From Gammaproteobacteria bacterium UBA4421 (GTDB lineage Bacteria > Pseudomonadota > Gammaproteobacteria > Pseudomonadales > Azotimanducaceae), in contig DGQF01000001.1 of NCBI GenBank assembly GCA_002389675.1, positions 1 through 32,459 of the forward strand: a stretch of DNA of 32,459 nucleotides, read 5' to 3'. The notes beneath the pieces were generated by a model. The model worked only from the letters and a program-made list of their open reading frames with translations. It did not search any database and was not told where the DNA came from. Of the stretch, positions 8,743 through 17,724 are shown piece by piece (position 1 is the first letter of the stretch; the number at the start of each line of letters is the position of its first letter). Made by a program: the position numbers and the translations under genes.

Positions 8743-9495
8743 CTAACGCGTGCCGCCGTCCACTCGAATGGTTGTTCCCGTCGTAAATTTACTCGAGTCA
8801 CTGGCAAGATAGAGCGCTGCGCCCACTATCTCTTCAGGCTCTCCACCACGCTCTACCGCTAAATTAGCTTTTGCATTAGCTTCAAATGCAGCCATATCCC
8901 AAGCCTTCGAAATATCCGTCAGGAAAGGTCCGGCGACAATACAGTTCACCCGCACATTAGGACCATAAGCAAAAGCAAATGACCGAGTTAACGCATTTAG
9001 ACCGGCTTTGGCAGCGCCATAAGGTTCAGAGGTCGGCGACGGGTTCAACGAAGCGGTACTAGAGATATTGATTATGCTACCGCCTTGCCCCGCAGCCATA
9101 CGCTCGCCGACAACGGCCATGAGCCGAAAAGGACCCTTCAAGTTAACGCCCATCACCTTGTCAAACAGCGCTTCAGAGATATCCGTTAGCTTGGGATACA
9201 GAGGCGACATTCCTGCGTTGTTAATCAGCACATCAATGCGGCCGAATCGGCTGTAAGCCGCCTCAACCAGTCCATCAATTTCATCCCAATGACCCACGTG
9301 GCAGCCATAGGCCATGGCCTGTCGACCCATAGCCTCGATCTCTGCAGCAACCTCTGCACAAGCCTCAGCCTTGCGACTCGTTACCACCACATTTGCCCCT
9401 CGCTCAGCCAACGCTAAGGCCATTTGACGACCCAAACCCCGGCTACCGCCTGTCACAAGCGCCACCCGGCCCGTGAAATCGAGCAATTTATCCAT
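8743..9495 (-). CDS. Short-chain dehydrogenase/reductase (classical SDR)
   Basis: The 250-residue protein is a classical SDR: cofactor loop TGGSRGLG (15-22), NNAG (92-95), catalytic serine in INISSTAS (S145/S146), Y159 and K163 (YGAAK), and C-terminal DGG. An arginine after the second strand (VVTSRK, R41) favours NADP(H). SDRs of this subgroup oxidise or reduce secondary alcohols or ketones, often as 3-oxoacyl or sterol-like intermediates; the substrate is not readable. It is the left-most gene of the catabolic block and diverges from the SDR at 9596 across about 100 bases. Confidence 0.88.
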   Translation of the reverse strand: MDKLLDFTGRVALVTGGSRGLGRQMALALAERGANVVVTSRKAEACAEVAAEIEAMGRQAMAYGCHVGHWDEIDGLVEAAYSRFGRIDVLINNAGMSPLYPKLTDISEALFDKVMGVNLKGPFRLMAVVGERMAAGQGGSIINISSTASLNPSPTSEPYGAAKAGLNALTRSFAFAYGPNVRVNCIVAGPFLTDISKAWDMAAFEANAKANLAVERGGEPEEIVGAALYLASDSSKFTTGTTIRVDGGTR

Positions 9496-9595
9496 ATCTT
9501 TTTACGCCCCAGTACTTTTATCAAAATTATCCACGTAAAATACCTTAATCAGATGAATAAACATAATGACGCGACTAAATACAGGAGAGGCCACC

Positions 9596-10468
9596 ATGGG
9601 CATGCTTGAAGGTAAAGTAGCATTAGTGACCGGCGCCGGCGGCGGTCTGGGCAGGGCACATGCCTTATTGCTGGCACATGAGGGCGCTAAAGTTGTGGTT
9701 AACGACCTAGGCGGCGCGCGCGATGGCACCGGCACCGGCACTTCGATGGCCGATAACGTGGTCAATGAGATCAAAGCCTCCGGCGGGCAAGCCGTCGCCG
9801 ACTACGGCTCCGTCGCAAGCCGGGAAGACGCGCAAGCGATGATCAAAACAGCAGTCGATCATTTTGGCAAGCTGGACATTCTCATCGCGAATGCGGGTAT
9901 TTTAAGGGATAAGTCATTCAAAAATATGAGTGACAGCATGTGGGACGCGGTAATTGAGGTTCATCTGAAAGGCACCTACCTCACAACCAAGGTCGCATAT
10001 GATCACATGCTGGAACAGGGCTCCGGTGGCCGGATCATCATGACCAGCTCAACCTCCGGTTTATTGGGTAACTTTGGGCAAACCAACTACGGTGCCGCCA
10101 AGGCGGGCATTGCCGGTTTCATGCGCTGCCTGTGGCTTGAGGGTTTAAAATACGGCATCACCGTAAACGTACTGGCACCCACCGCCACCTCGCGAATGAC
10201 CACCGATATTTTGCCCGAAAAAATTCAGGACAGCTTTCCGCCAGAAGCGGTTTCCCCGCCCATTGTCTATCTATGTACTGACGAGGCAAAAGATATTACT
10301 GGACGCCAGTTTATCGTCGGCGGCAACAGCGTATCGCTGCTGTCGTGGCAACTGACGCCGATTGCGAAAAAATCATTATCCGACGGTGTATGGGGCGTTG
10401 CTGAAATCGGTGAGCAAATACAGGCAAGCAAAGAAAACTGGCCACCCATAAACCCCATGCGCGGTTAG
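9596..10468 (+). CDS. SDR of the peroxisomal multifunctional enzyme (HSD17B4)-like type
   Basis: The 290-residue protein starts at the ATG preceded by a strong ribosome-binding site (AGGAGAGG, 9583-9590, five-base spacing); an upstream in-frame ATG at 9566 lacks one. Motifs are TGAGGGLGR (12-20), a D37-centred NDLGGARDGTG segment, NAG (99-101), S151/S152, Y165 and K169. The acidic residue after strand two favours NAD+. The NDLGG insertion is characteristic of the (3R)-hydroxyacyl-CoA dehydrogenase domain of HSD17B4/Fox2, so a role on a hydroxyacyl-CoA in beta-oxidation-like steps is a reasonable inference. No hydratase-2 or SCP2 domain is fused to it. Confidence 0.85.
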   Translation: MGMLEGKVALVTGAGGGLGRAHALLLAHEGAKVVVNDLGGARDGTGTGTSMADNVVNEIKASGGQAVADYGSVASREDAQAMIKTAVDHFGKLDILIANAGILRDKSFKNMSDSMWDAVIEVHLKGTYLTTKVAYDHMLEQGSGGRIIMTSSTSGLLGNFGQTNYGAAKAGIAGFMRCLWLEGLKYGITVNVLAPTATSRMTTDILPEKIQDSFPPEAVSPPIVYLCTDEAKDITGRQFIVGGNSVSLLSWQLTPIAKKSLSDGVWGVAEIGEQIQASKENWPPINPMRG

Positions 10469-10502
10469 TCTGGGCAGCACTGCTATCATGCACCAAGGGC
10501 GT

Positions 10503-12368
10503 TTAGCGCGCGCCCACACGCAACGCGTGTCCTAACGGATGCCGCCCGTGAATTGGTGTGAATCGGTCCTGCTGCCAAACCCTTTGGCCACCAACATAAA
10601 CCCCTTGAACAACACCATCAGAGCGATTTACCAATTGATGGCAATCAAAAATCTCACGATAAATGTATTCGATAGACGCCTCACCGTCATATTCCGCCAG
10701 GGCCTGAGGGTTGAGCAGGGTAAAGTCAGCTTGCGCGTTAAGGTTCAGAGTCCCAACGTCTAGCCCAAAGAACTCAGCAGGTTCACGGGTCAAACGCCCA
10801 ACCATCCGCGCGAAGGTCGCTTCATCATCTTTCAGGGCAAGATGGAGCGCCCGCAGATTACCATCAAAAAACGCCATATTGGTCACGTGTGCACCACTGT
10901 CGTTAAAACCAGGCAGCAGTTTGGGATGTAACAGCAATTTTTTAACCACCTCTGGGTCTTGGTTAGCGGACACGTAACTCCAGTACAAATCACGGTCGTA
11001 GTGGTGCAATAAACCCAAGAAAAACGCTGCATCATCACGAATTTCCTTGCCCAGCGCGCTAAATACGCGCTGCTCTTCCGGATCGTCAATGGCATCAGGC
11101 TGCATCAACCAAAATTGATAACGTTGATAAGCAAACTGAAAGGTCTTGCCAACCCAACCCACTACCGGCACCCGGTATATATCCATATCGTTTAAATCAC
11201 GGGTTAAAAATTCTTTTTCCAAGCGCAGCTTGCGACGCAAATGACCAACGTTGAAGCCGCTCTTACCGCGATGCCACATAGCTCCAAACGCATCAATAAA
11301 CTCCGGGGCAGAGAGAATTTTGCGGCGCGCCGCAACATCTTCAAGTTCAGTTTCGATCAACCTACGCATCTGCGGGTTGGCTTCCGCTAAGGGACTGACC
11401 ACACCCTGCGAATAAATCCGGAAAGGTGCCGCCAGCGCCTGCATGCGGAAGTCTCCCTGCATCACTTTCGAATTGAGGAAATTGGCGAAAAACAATGCCT
11501 GAATTTTAGTTAACCGGTTGTTGACTGAGTCCAAAGCCGCCAACGCTGTCACCTTCAGTGGCTGGCCATACAACCGGCCGCTGGACAACATAAACATCTG
11601 TACCGTTAGCCTGCCATCATCCGTCGCAGGGGTCATTTGCCAAACTCGATTATGTCGCCGCAAGACATCCGTAAGTGCTTTGTACTCCGCAAAGGGCGCA
11701 TATTGTGTCGGTATACGTTTTTTTACATTAGGTTGATTCGCCAGAAAATGCAGCGGCAGACTGTCCGTGGACATCCCTAAATAACCTTCCTGCATGCTCT
11801 CTTCAAGAATGCCGACCATCGTCTTCAACTCGGCGGATGTTGGATCTCGCGTGATGCTGTCTTGTAATCCCATCACCTCAATGCGCAACATAGAATGCGG
11901 CATAAACGGCGCGACGTTTGCCGATAACGGCAACTCGTCCAAGTGTGTCATATAGTCTTTGGGGTTATCCCAAGTTGCTTTTTCGGCGGTCTTATTCAAC
12001 ACCGTCTTGGGAATATTTTCGACTCTTGCAAAACAATCCACGATTGGGTCTTGAACACTCGTGCGCTGAGCCCCAAATGCCAGCCCGATGCTGCAATTGC
12101 CCACCACAACGCTGGTGGTGCCATGCCGCACAACTTCGGGAAGGCCCGCATCTAATTCGACCTCAAGGTCTTCATGTGTGTGAATATCCAACAACCCGGG
12201 AACCAGCCACTGCCCCGATGCATCATGATTTTCGGTCGCCGCGTCTTGGGGCAAACCCTCACCAAGTGCGGCAATACGCCCATCCCGCACGGCCACATCC
12301 ATGGCTTTTCCACTGTCGGCTACACCATCAAAGACTTTGGCATTACGAATGACTAAATCCCATTTCAT
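10503..12368 (-). CDS. Amidohydrolase, D-aminoacylase (N-acyl-D-amino-acid deacylase)-like
   Basis: The 621-residue protein begins at an ATG preceded by AAGGAA at eight bases; an upstream in-frame start at 12392 has no such site. The N-terminal small beta domain (DLVIRNAKVFDG) and metal motif H63-x-H65 (LLDIHTHEDL), plus the catalytic-region segment FNDSGAHVTNM and a C-terminal TLLNPQ strand, fit the amidohydrolase superfamily. The closest family resemblance is to D-aminoacylases, which hydrolyse N-acyl amides. The segment VVGNCSIGLAFG matches the NCG region of that family. It is longer than typical D-aminoacylases (about 480). It could release a carboxylic acid for the divergent acyl-CoA ligase (inference). 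Homologues are often over-annotated, so the real substrate may not be a D-amino acid. Confidence 0.82.
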   Translation of the reverse strand: MKWDLVIRNAKVFDGVADSGKAMDVAVRDGRIAALGEGLPQDAATENHDASGQWLVPGLLDIHTHEDLEVELDAGLPEVVRHGTTSVVVGNCSIGLAFGAQRTSVQDPIVDCFARVENIPKTVLNKTAEKATWDNPKDYMTHLDELPLSANVAPFMPHSMLRIEVMGLQDSITRDPTSAELKTMVGILEESMQEGYLGMSTDSLPLHFLANQPNVKKRIPTQYAPFAEYKALTDVLRRHNRVWQMTPATDDGRLTVQMFMLSSGRLYGQPLKVTALAALDSVNNRLTKIQALFFANFLNSKVMQGDFRMQALAAPFRIYSQGVVSPLAEANPQMRRLIETELEDVAARRKILSAPEFIDAFGAMWHRGKSGFNVGHLRRKLRLEKEFLTRDLNDMDIYRVPVVGWVGKTFQFAYQRYQFWLMQPDAIDDPEEQRVFSALGKEIRDDAAFFLGLLHHYDRDLYWSYVSANQDPEVVKKLLLHPKLLPGFNDSGAHVTNMAFFDGNLRALHLALKDDEATFARMVGRLTREPAEFFGLDVGTLNLNAQADFTLLNPQALAEYDGEASIEYIYREIFDCHQLVNRSDGVVQGVYVGGQRVWQQDRFTPIHGRHPLGHALRVGAR

Positions 12369-12390
12369 GACAGATTCCTTTGCCCAAAAC

Positions 12391-12408
12391 AATTAGGTTA
12401 CACTAATT
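12391..12408. promoter_or_regulatory. Perfect inverted repeat between amidohydrolase and acyl-CoA ligase
   Basis: AATTAG (12391-12396) and CTAATT (12403-12408) are perfect arms around GTTACA. The dyad lies 22 bases upstream of the amidohydrolase ATG and about 100 bases upstream of the ligase ATG, in the only non-coding gap between these divergent genes, where an operator controlling both would be expected. The outline TTAG-N6-CTAA recurs as TTAG-N7-CTAA at 17747-17761. Sequence evidence only; no regulator gene is nearby. Confidence 0.4.
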
Positions 12409-12507
12409 CTTGCAGTCATTCGGCTGGAACCAAGGGTTTATGAACGTCCTTTGCGGTCTTATCGATTTCCTGAACTGCGCTTAAATTGACTCTAGCGAGC
12501 CCCAACC

Positions 12508-14190
12508 ATGACACTATCTCGATCCGATGCGCTAAAGCACCTAACCGCTCCAGGCCAACCCTATGAACTAAAGGCAATGAATATCCGCGATATTCCCTGC
12601 CGCGTTTTTGTGAATGCGCCGAAGTCACTACGTGAGTTAATCGGCGAAAATGTCAGTGACAATACATTTATCGTTTATCAAGACGAACGCTATACGTTTG
12701 AGGACATTTACCGACTGGCTTGCCGTCTGGCGACCGCAATGATGCAGGACTACGGCATCCTAAAGGGTGACCGAGTTGCGCTCTCAATGCGCAATTACCC
12801 CGAATGGATTATCGGTTTCACCGCGGCCACCTCTATCGGTGCAGTCGCCGTAGCCATGAATGCGTGGTGGGAAAGCGACGAAATTGAAACCGGACTCAAA
12901 GACTGCGGCGCCAAACTAATACTCGCAGATCAAGAGCGGTTAGATCGACTGCAACTGGTCATTCATCAGCTAGACGTTGCCGTCATTAGTATTCGAGCCG
13001 ATTCAAGCAACACGCTTGGCACCCCATATACACAGGTAATCAGCAAATACCCCGATCAACAACATATGCCGCAAATACAGGTGCACCCTGAGGACGTGGC
13101 CACTTTGTTTTACACATCAGGCTCAACAGGCTTTCCAAAGGGCGCCATGGCCACCCACCGCAATATCATAAGCGCACTACTTTCATGGGAATTAGACGGT
13201 CAAAGCAGCCTGATCAGCACCGGCACGAGCGCACCAGAATTGTCCTATCAAAATGCCACGCTGCTCGCAGTGCCTTTATTTCACGCAACGGGTTCTCATG
13301 CCGTGTATCTGTCAAGCTATCGCACGCAACGCAAGCTGGTAGCCATGTACAAATGGGACCCTAACGCCGCGGCAAAGCTAATTGATACCGAACAAATTTC
13401 TTCCTTTATTGCCCCAGCTGCGATGACCGGAGATCTGGTTGAAGCCGCTAAACAGGGTAGGCATGATCTGTCCACCCTGCTTACCGTAGGCGGCGGCGGT
13501 GCACCCAGAGCACCCGAGCAAGTCAAAGATATCGAGCAATCTTTCAAAACAGCATTACCCAACACAGGTTGGGGTATGACAGAAACCAATGCCATCGGCA
13601 CCGGCATCAGCGGCGCAGACTATCTCACACGCCCCGCCAGTTCAGGTCGTGCATCAGCAGTGGTCGACTTGAAAATTGTCGACTCCCAGGGGCAAACTTT
13701 AGACCCCCTTGAGCCCGGGGAACTGCTGATCAGAGGCGTATCCGTTATTCCCGGATACTGGCAAAGACCTGAAGCCAATGCAGAAACCTTCGTCGATGGC
13801 TGGTTACGAACCGGCGATGTGGCCTACCTTGATGAAGAGGGATTTCTATTTATTGTTGATCGCATCAAAGACCTGATTATACGCGGCGGCGAAAACATCG
13901 GCTGCGGCGAAGTTGAAGCCGCACTCGTACAGCACCCCTTGGTCGTCGAAGCCAGCGTCTATGCCATACCTGACGAGCGTCTCGGTGAAGCCGTTGGCGC
14001 AACCGTTTATGCAGACACAACGCTGGGAGAGGCCGAGCTGCAATCCTTCCTGGGAGAACACCTAGCGAAATTTAAAATTCCGGCCCACATTTACTTTGCC
14101 GATGAGCACCTGCCCCGCATCGCCTCGGGAAAGATCTTTAAACGGCACCTCCGAGAACAGGCCCTGAATCACTTAGGCATTGGCCATTAG
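12508..14190 (+). CDS. Acyl-CoA synthetase (AMP-forming ligase)
   Basis: This 560-residue member of the ANL adenylating superfamily has all core motifs: the P-loop YTSGSTGFPKG (about residues 200-210), GWGMTET (about 354), the hinge region with RTGD and DRIKDLIIRGGENI (about 434-465), and the C-terminal catalytic lysine in ASGKIFKR (about 542). It should activate a carboxylic acid to its acyl-CoA through an acyl-AMP, in the cytoplasm. It is divergent from the amidohydrolase and probably supplies the CoA ester for the SDR, enoyl-CoA isomerase and kinase genes nearby. The substrate (medium or long chain, aromatic or steroid-like) cannot be decided. No strong ribosome-binding site precedes the ATG. 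Confidence 0.92.
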   Translation: MTLSRSDALKHLTAPGQPYELKAMNIRDIPCRVFVNAPKSLRELIGENVSDNTFIVYQDERYTFEDIYRLACRLATAMMQDYGILKGDRVALSMRNYPEWIIGFTAATSIGAVAVAMNAWWESDEIETGLKDCGAKLILADQERLDRLQLVIHQLDVAVISIRADSSNTLGTPYTQVISKYPDQQHMPQIQVHPEDVATLFYTSGSTGFPKGAMATHRNIISALLSWELDGQSSLISTGTSAPELSYQNATLLAVPLFHATGSHAVYLSSYRTQRKLVAMYKWDPNAAAKLIDTEQISSFIAPAAMTGDLVEAAKQGRHDLSTLLTVGGGGAPRAPEQVKDIEQSFKTALPNTGWGMTETNAIGTGISGADYLTRPASSGRASAVVDLKIVDSQGQTLDPLEPGELLIRGVSVIPGYWQRPEANAETFVDGWLRTGDVAYLDEEGFLFIVDRIKDLIIRGGENIGCGEVEAALVQHPLVVEASVYAIPDERLGEAVGATVYADTTLGEAELQSFLGEHLAKFKIPAHIYFADEHLPRIASGKIFKRHLREQALNHLGIGH

Positions 14191-14207
14191 AGCATTAGGG
14201 GAATCTC

Positions 14208-15458
14208 TTAAACGACAGCCCTGTCGGTGGTACGGACGGATGGAATCAAGATCACGCTCAACACCGTCAACACCACTAGGGCTAAGCCGCTCACCACCAA
14301 TGCGTTGCCAACACCATAATACTCGGCAACCAAGCTGATCGGAAAAACACCAATTGGCATCAAGCCGTGGGACATCATATCTATACTCATGATTCTGCCG
14401 CGCATCTGATTATCGACTTGCATTTGCAACATACCGCGATTGAGCGACATGTTCCAACTGCTGACCCAGCCGATGGCTGCAATCAGCACAAAAATCAGGC
14501 CATGCGCCTCGGACAAACCAAAGGCAGCAGTTAGCGCTCCCCAAACTAAACATGAACCGATCAACCAAAGACCTTTGCTTAATAGCCCTCCCATGGTTGC
14601 CATCATTAATGATCCAACAATCGCGCCTAAACCCATCGCCGATACTAAAAAGCCCAAATTATCCGGACCACCCCCCATGACCTGTTCATTAAATGCTGGC
14701 AATAATGTATTGAGCGGCATACCAAATAGAAACGGAATAATAGATAAAACGATCAGGCCCAAAACCGGGGGGTGTTTGGCCACGTAATTCAAACCTTCGC
14801 GCACGTCATGCCAGGCATTTTGCTGAGTGTCTTGCTTAACCCGACCATTTTGAGTGATCAATAGCATGGTCAGTGCTGAGAGCCCGTATAACGCAGCAAT
14901 CATCACGTAAACCATGCCTACCCCAAAGGCAGAGGTATTATCCCCCCCTGCCAAAACCGCAATCAACAAACCGGCTAACGCCGGCCCGACAATACGCGCA
15001 AGATTCCACCCCGTTGTATTCAAGCCCATCGCTGCAAAGAGCAAATGATCAGGAATCAGCTCCGGCACAAAGGCTTGGCGGGCGGGCATAGATAACGCCA
15101 AAATCATGCCGTTGAAGAACCCAAACCCGATAAAATCCCAAAAGGTGACCCGACCCTCAAGGATGATGACGGTCATCACCGCGGTCGCCGCACAATTGAG
15201 CGCTTGGGCCCAGATAATGATTTTTTTCTTGGGTAAACGGTCAGCGAGTACACCGCCGTATAGTGAGAAGAGAACGGTCGGCAGCATAAAAGACATCGTT
15301 ACCCATGCCAGATCCATGGGAGATTCTGTAATTTCATAGACCAGCCAGCCGCGAGCGATGATCTGCATGTTCATCGCGAAAGACGATCCCAGGCTACCTA
15401 CCCAAAGCCACAAGAAATTTTGGTGGGACAAAACATGTCGAATATCGCGCGCGGCCAA
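14208..15458 (-). CDS. MFS transporter, EntS/MFS_3-like
   Basis: The 416-residue protein has 12 predicted membrane helices and the MFS loop-2/3 signature GGVLADRLPKKK (about residues 68-79). Overall it resembles the MFS_3 branch (enterobactin exporter EntS and relatives), which mostly contains exporters, so efflux of a substrate or toxic intermediate is possible. The N-terminus is uncertain: the annotated start is a TTG with only a weak GGACAG nearby, the open frame continues upstream, and no ATG is available. It follows the GPH-type transporter by 65 bases and is probably the last gene of the leftward unit SDR-GPH-MFS. It converges on the acyl-CoA ligase. Confidence 0.87.
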   Translation of the reverse strand: MAARDIRHVLSHQNFLWLWVGSLGSSFAMNMQIIARGWLVYEITESPMDLAWVTMSFMLPTVLFSLYGGVLADRLPKKKIIIWAQALNCAATAVMTVIILEGRVTFWDFIGFGFFNGMILALSMPARQAFVPELIPDHLLFAAMGLNTTGWNLARIVGPALAGLLIAVLAGGDNTSAFGVGMVYVMIAALYGLSALTMLLITQNGRVKQDTQQNAWHDVREGLNYVAKHPPVLGLIVLSIIPFLFGMPLNTLLPAFNEQVMGGGPDNLGFLVSAMGLGAIVGSLMMATMGGLLSKGLWLIGSCLVWGALTAAFGLSEAHGLIFVLIAAIGWVSSWNMSLNRGMLQMQVDNQMRGRIMSIDMMSHGLMPIGVFPISLVAEYYGVGNALVVSGLALVVLTVLSVILIPSVRTTDRAVV

Positions 15459-15523
15459 AGTCTGTCCGATCAGCTGGGAGCGATCGAGCCTATCACAAAG
15501 CAGTCCCGACCATCGGCCTGGAC

Positions 15524-16894
15524 TTATCTCACTTTCTTCGCATCCAATGAGGCTCGGATTTCGGCGTAGGCTTTTTCATCTAATTTGAATCGGCTGAACA
15601 GAAATGCGCCAATGCCATAACAGACCAACGGAAATAGACTGTAAAGTGTCACCATCGAGAGCTGTACCGTCATCGACTGCGGCACATTGGGTATAAAGCC
15701 AGACCACTGCAATACAAATCCGGTGAGCAAAAGCATCAATCCCAGCGCGCTTTTCTGTACGAAATTCCACGCTGCAAAATAAGACCCTTCTTTACGCTCT
15801 CCCGTTAGATTTTCGTCATAATCTATCACGTCACCCTGCACCGACGGGCCAATGGTGCCCCCACATCCGTTAGCTAACCCCGCAAAAAAGGCCATCACAA
15901 TAATCCAGATCAAACGGGTCGTGGTGTCTGCAAAAAAGGGTAAAAAAAACATCGCGCCAAACGATACACCGGTCAATATCATTCCACCCATCCACACCCG
16001 GATTTTGCCGAAGCGCCTAGACAACGGCAGCCACAGCGGCACAGATGCACTGGAGGGAAGCATATAAGCCAAAATAATCAAGGGCGCCCAAGCAGGCGCA
16101 CCCACCACATATTCCGTCACATAAAGCGTCAACACGGCGATCGCCGAGGACCCAACAAACTCGATAAATGTGACCACCAACAGCAGCCGCGCGTGCGGAT
16201 TTTCCCAAACATCTCTAAACGCTTTTATCGGGCCCGCGTTCATACGCCCCTGGAATTCGCGGCGTTCGCGCAGCTGGACTACCGAAAAAATTACCAACAA
16301 AAACATGACACCAACGGCAAGCAAGGCCAGTTGCTCTGCCACCTCTCGCACTCTTTCTCCGGCCTCTAGGAGAAAGTAAAGACTTACTAACGAAAATATT
16401 GAGCCAATAATGTAGGCGGCGTGACGAACACCAAACATACGACTACGCTCATGATAGTTGTCCGAAAGCTCAGCCCCCAGTGACAAATGAGGCACAAAAA
16501 ACAGCGTCATCGCTGAATAAAAACCAATCACCGCAACCGCAACCCAGACCACCAAAGCATCCCCCGTCAGACTCATTGGTGGCGCAAACACCATATAAAA
16601 TGAGGCTGAGATCGGCACACAACTGGCTAAAATCCAAGTACGCCGTCGACCTAATCTCGTGGTTGTGCGATCACTCAAATAACCAACCAGAGGATCAGAA
16701 ATGGCGTCCCAAATACGCGAAAGACTATAAATCACACCCATGACCGCCGGAGCAATCAATAAAATGTCGGTTGCAAACTTCATCATGTACAGGCTCAACA
16801 GCAAGTACATATATCCGGCTCCCGCAGCGGGCGCACCATAGGCGATAATCGTGCGCCAGGAAACCGACTGGTCCGTTGCTCGATGCCTCGACAT
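15524..16894 (-). CDS. MFS transporter, GPH (MelB-like) cation symporter type
   Basis: The 456-residue protein has 12 membrane helices and the signature of the glycoside-pentoside-hexuronide:cation symporters: DAISDPLVGYLSDRTTTRLGRRR (about residues 61-83), with the aspartates used for cation coupling in MelB. Members import sugars, but many proteobacterial copies lie in lipid or steroid catabolic clusters, so the cargo is open. The ATG shares its A with the stop of the upstream SDR (TAATG), so the two are translationally coupled. As a symporter it is the likely importer of the compound degraded by this block (inference). Confidence 0.88.
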   Translation of the reverse strand: MSRHRATDQSVSWRTIIAYGAPAAGAGYMYLLLSLYMMKFATDILLIAPAVMGVIYSLSRIWDAISDPLVGYLSDRTTTRLGRRRTWILASCVPISASFYMVFAPPMSLTGDALVVWVAVAVIGFYSAMTLFFVPHLSLGAELSDNYHERSRMFGVRHAAYIIGSIFSLVSLYFLLEAGERVREVAEQLALLAVGVMFLLVIFSVVQLRERREFQGRMNAGPIKAFRDVWENPHARLLLVVTFIEFVGSSAIAVLTLYVTEYVVGAPAWAPLIILAYMLPSSASVPLWLPLSRRFGKIRVWMGGMILTGVSFGAMFFLPFFADTTTRLIWIIVMAFFAGLANGCGGTIGPSVQGDVIDYDENLTGERKEGSYFAAWNFVQKSALGLMLLLTGFVLQWSGFIPNVPQSMTVQLSMVTLYSLFPLVCYGIGAFLFSRFKLDEKAYAEIRASLDAKKVR

Positions 16895-17670
16895 TACGCG
16901 TTTTTAATAGTCAGACCACCATCCACGGGAAGCACCGCCCCGGTCATAAAACTGGCCGACGGCAAACAAAAATTCAGCGTACCGTGAGCGACCTCTTCCG
17001 GATCTGCATAGCGTCGCAAGGCCACCCGCCGATGTGCATAGGTTTGCTTATGATCTTCAGGTATGGTTTCGGTCATACCCGTACGGATCGGGCCTGGACA
17101 GATGCAGTTGACAGTAATGTTCTCGCCACCTAACTCAACGGCCAGAGACCGTGTCAATCCAATCACGCCATGCTTGGCCGCCGTGTAAGGGCTGCCAAAC
17201 TTAGTTGCACCCAAGCCTTCAGTCGACGCAATGTTGACAATACGAGGGTTTTTAGAGGCTCTGATATAGGGCAGCGCAGCACGAATGGTTCGGGTATGCG
17301 CCGTTAGCAAAATGCTTAACGTTTTATCCCATGCAGATTCGTAATCTTCACCATCAATCGGCGTAAAGATTGAAATACCCGCGTTATTCACCAGCATATC
17401 CAACCCGCCAAAGTGAGCGGCAATATCATCAACCACCTGCACAACGGCAACCGGATCCGACAAATCAAGAGCCCAGCTCTGCGCAATACACCCCGCCGCC
17501 TGAATCTCTTGAGCAACCCGCGCAACACCGGATTCGTTAAGATCAATTAATGCAACTTTTGCACCTTCATGAGCAAATAGTTTTGCCGTCGCCTCACCCA
17601 TACCGCTGGCAGCACCCGTTACTAAGACCACATAACCCTCAACGGATCGACTCAATTTGCTCAACGCCAC
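16894..17670 (-). CDS. Short-chain dehydrogenase/reductase (NAD-type)
   Basis: I place the start at GTG 17670, which is preceded by GGAGA (17676-17680) at five-base spacing, giving 258 residues. A longer frame to 17754 exists but begins with a non-SDR-like leader. Motifs are TGAASGMG (18-25), D43 after strand two (LIDLNE, favouring NAD+), NNAG (95-98), S149 (NIAST), Y162 and K166 (YTAAK), and the C-terminal PVDGG. It is co-translated with the GPH transporter and diverges from the kinase gene. In the P. putida lva operon an SDR (LvaD) works beside the kinase pair, so this gene is a candidate for a 3-hydroxyacyl-CoA or hydroxy-acid oxidation step (inference). Confidence 0.88.
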   Translation of the reverse strand: MALSKLSRSVEGYVVLVTGAASGMGEATAKLFAHEGAKVALIDLNESGVARVAQEIQAAGCIAQSWALDLSDPVAVVQVVDDIAAHFGGLDMLVNNAGISIFTPIDGEDYESAWDKTLSILLTAHTRTIRAALPYIRASKNPRIVNIASTEGLGATKFGSPYTAAKHGVIGLTRSLAVELGGENITVNCICPGPIRTGMTETIPEDHKQTYAHRRVALRRYADPEEVAHGTLNFCLPSASFMTGAVLPVDGGLTIKNA

Positions 17671-17724
17671 TATATTCTCCCGCATTAACACATCATTTAT
17701 TCGCCTAACCAGAGTAGTAGAGAG

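Noticed and set aside
9500..9540. TTTTACG / CGTAAAA repeat between the divergent SDR genes
   Set aside because: Arms are separated by 27 bases in AT-rich sequence; likely chance.
11918..12352. 144-residue plus-strand frame opposite the amidohydrolase gene
   Set aside because: Antisense shadow of a well-supported gene; no recognisable domain and no ribosome-binding site.
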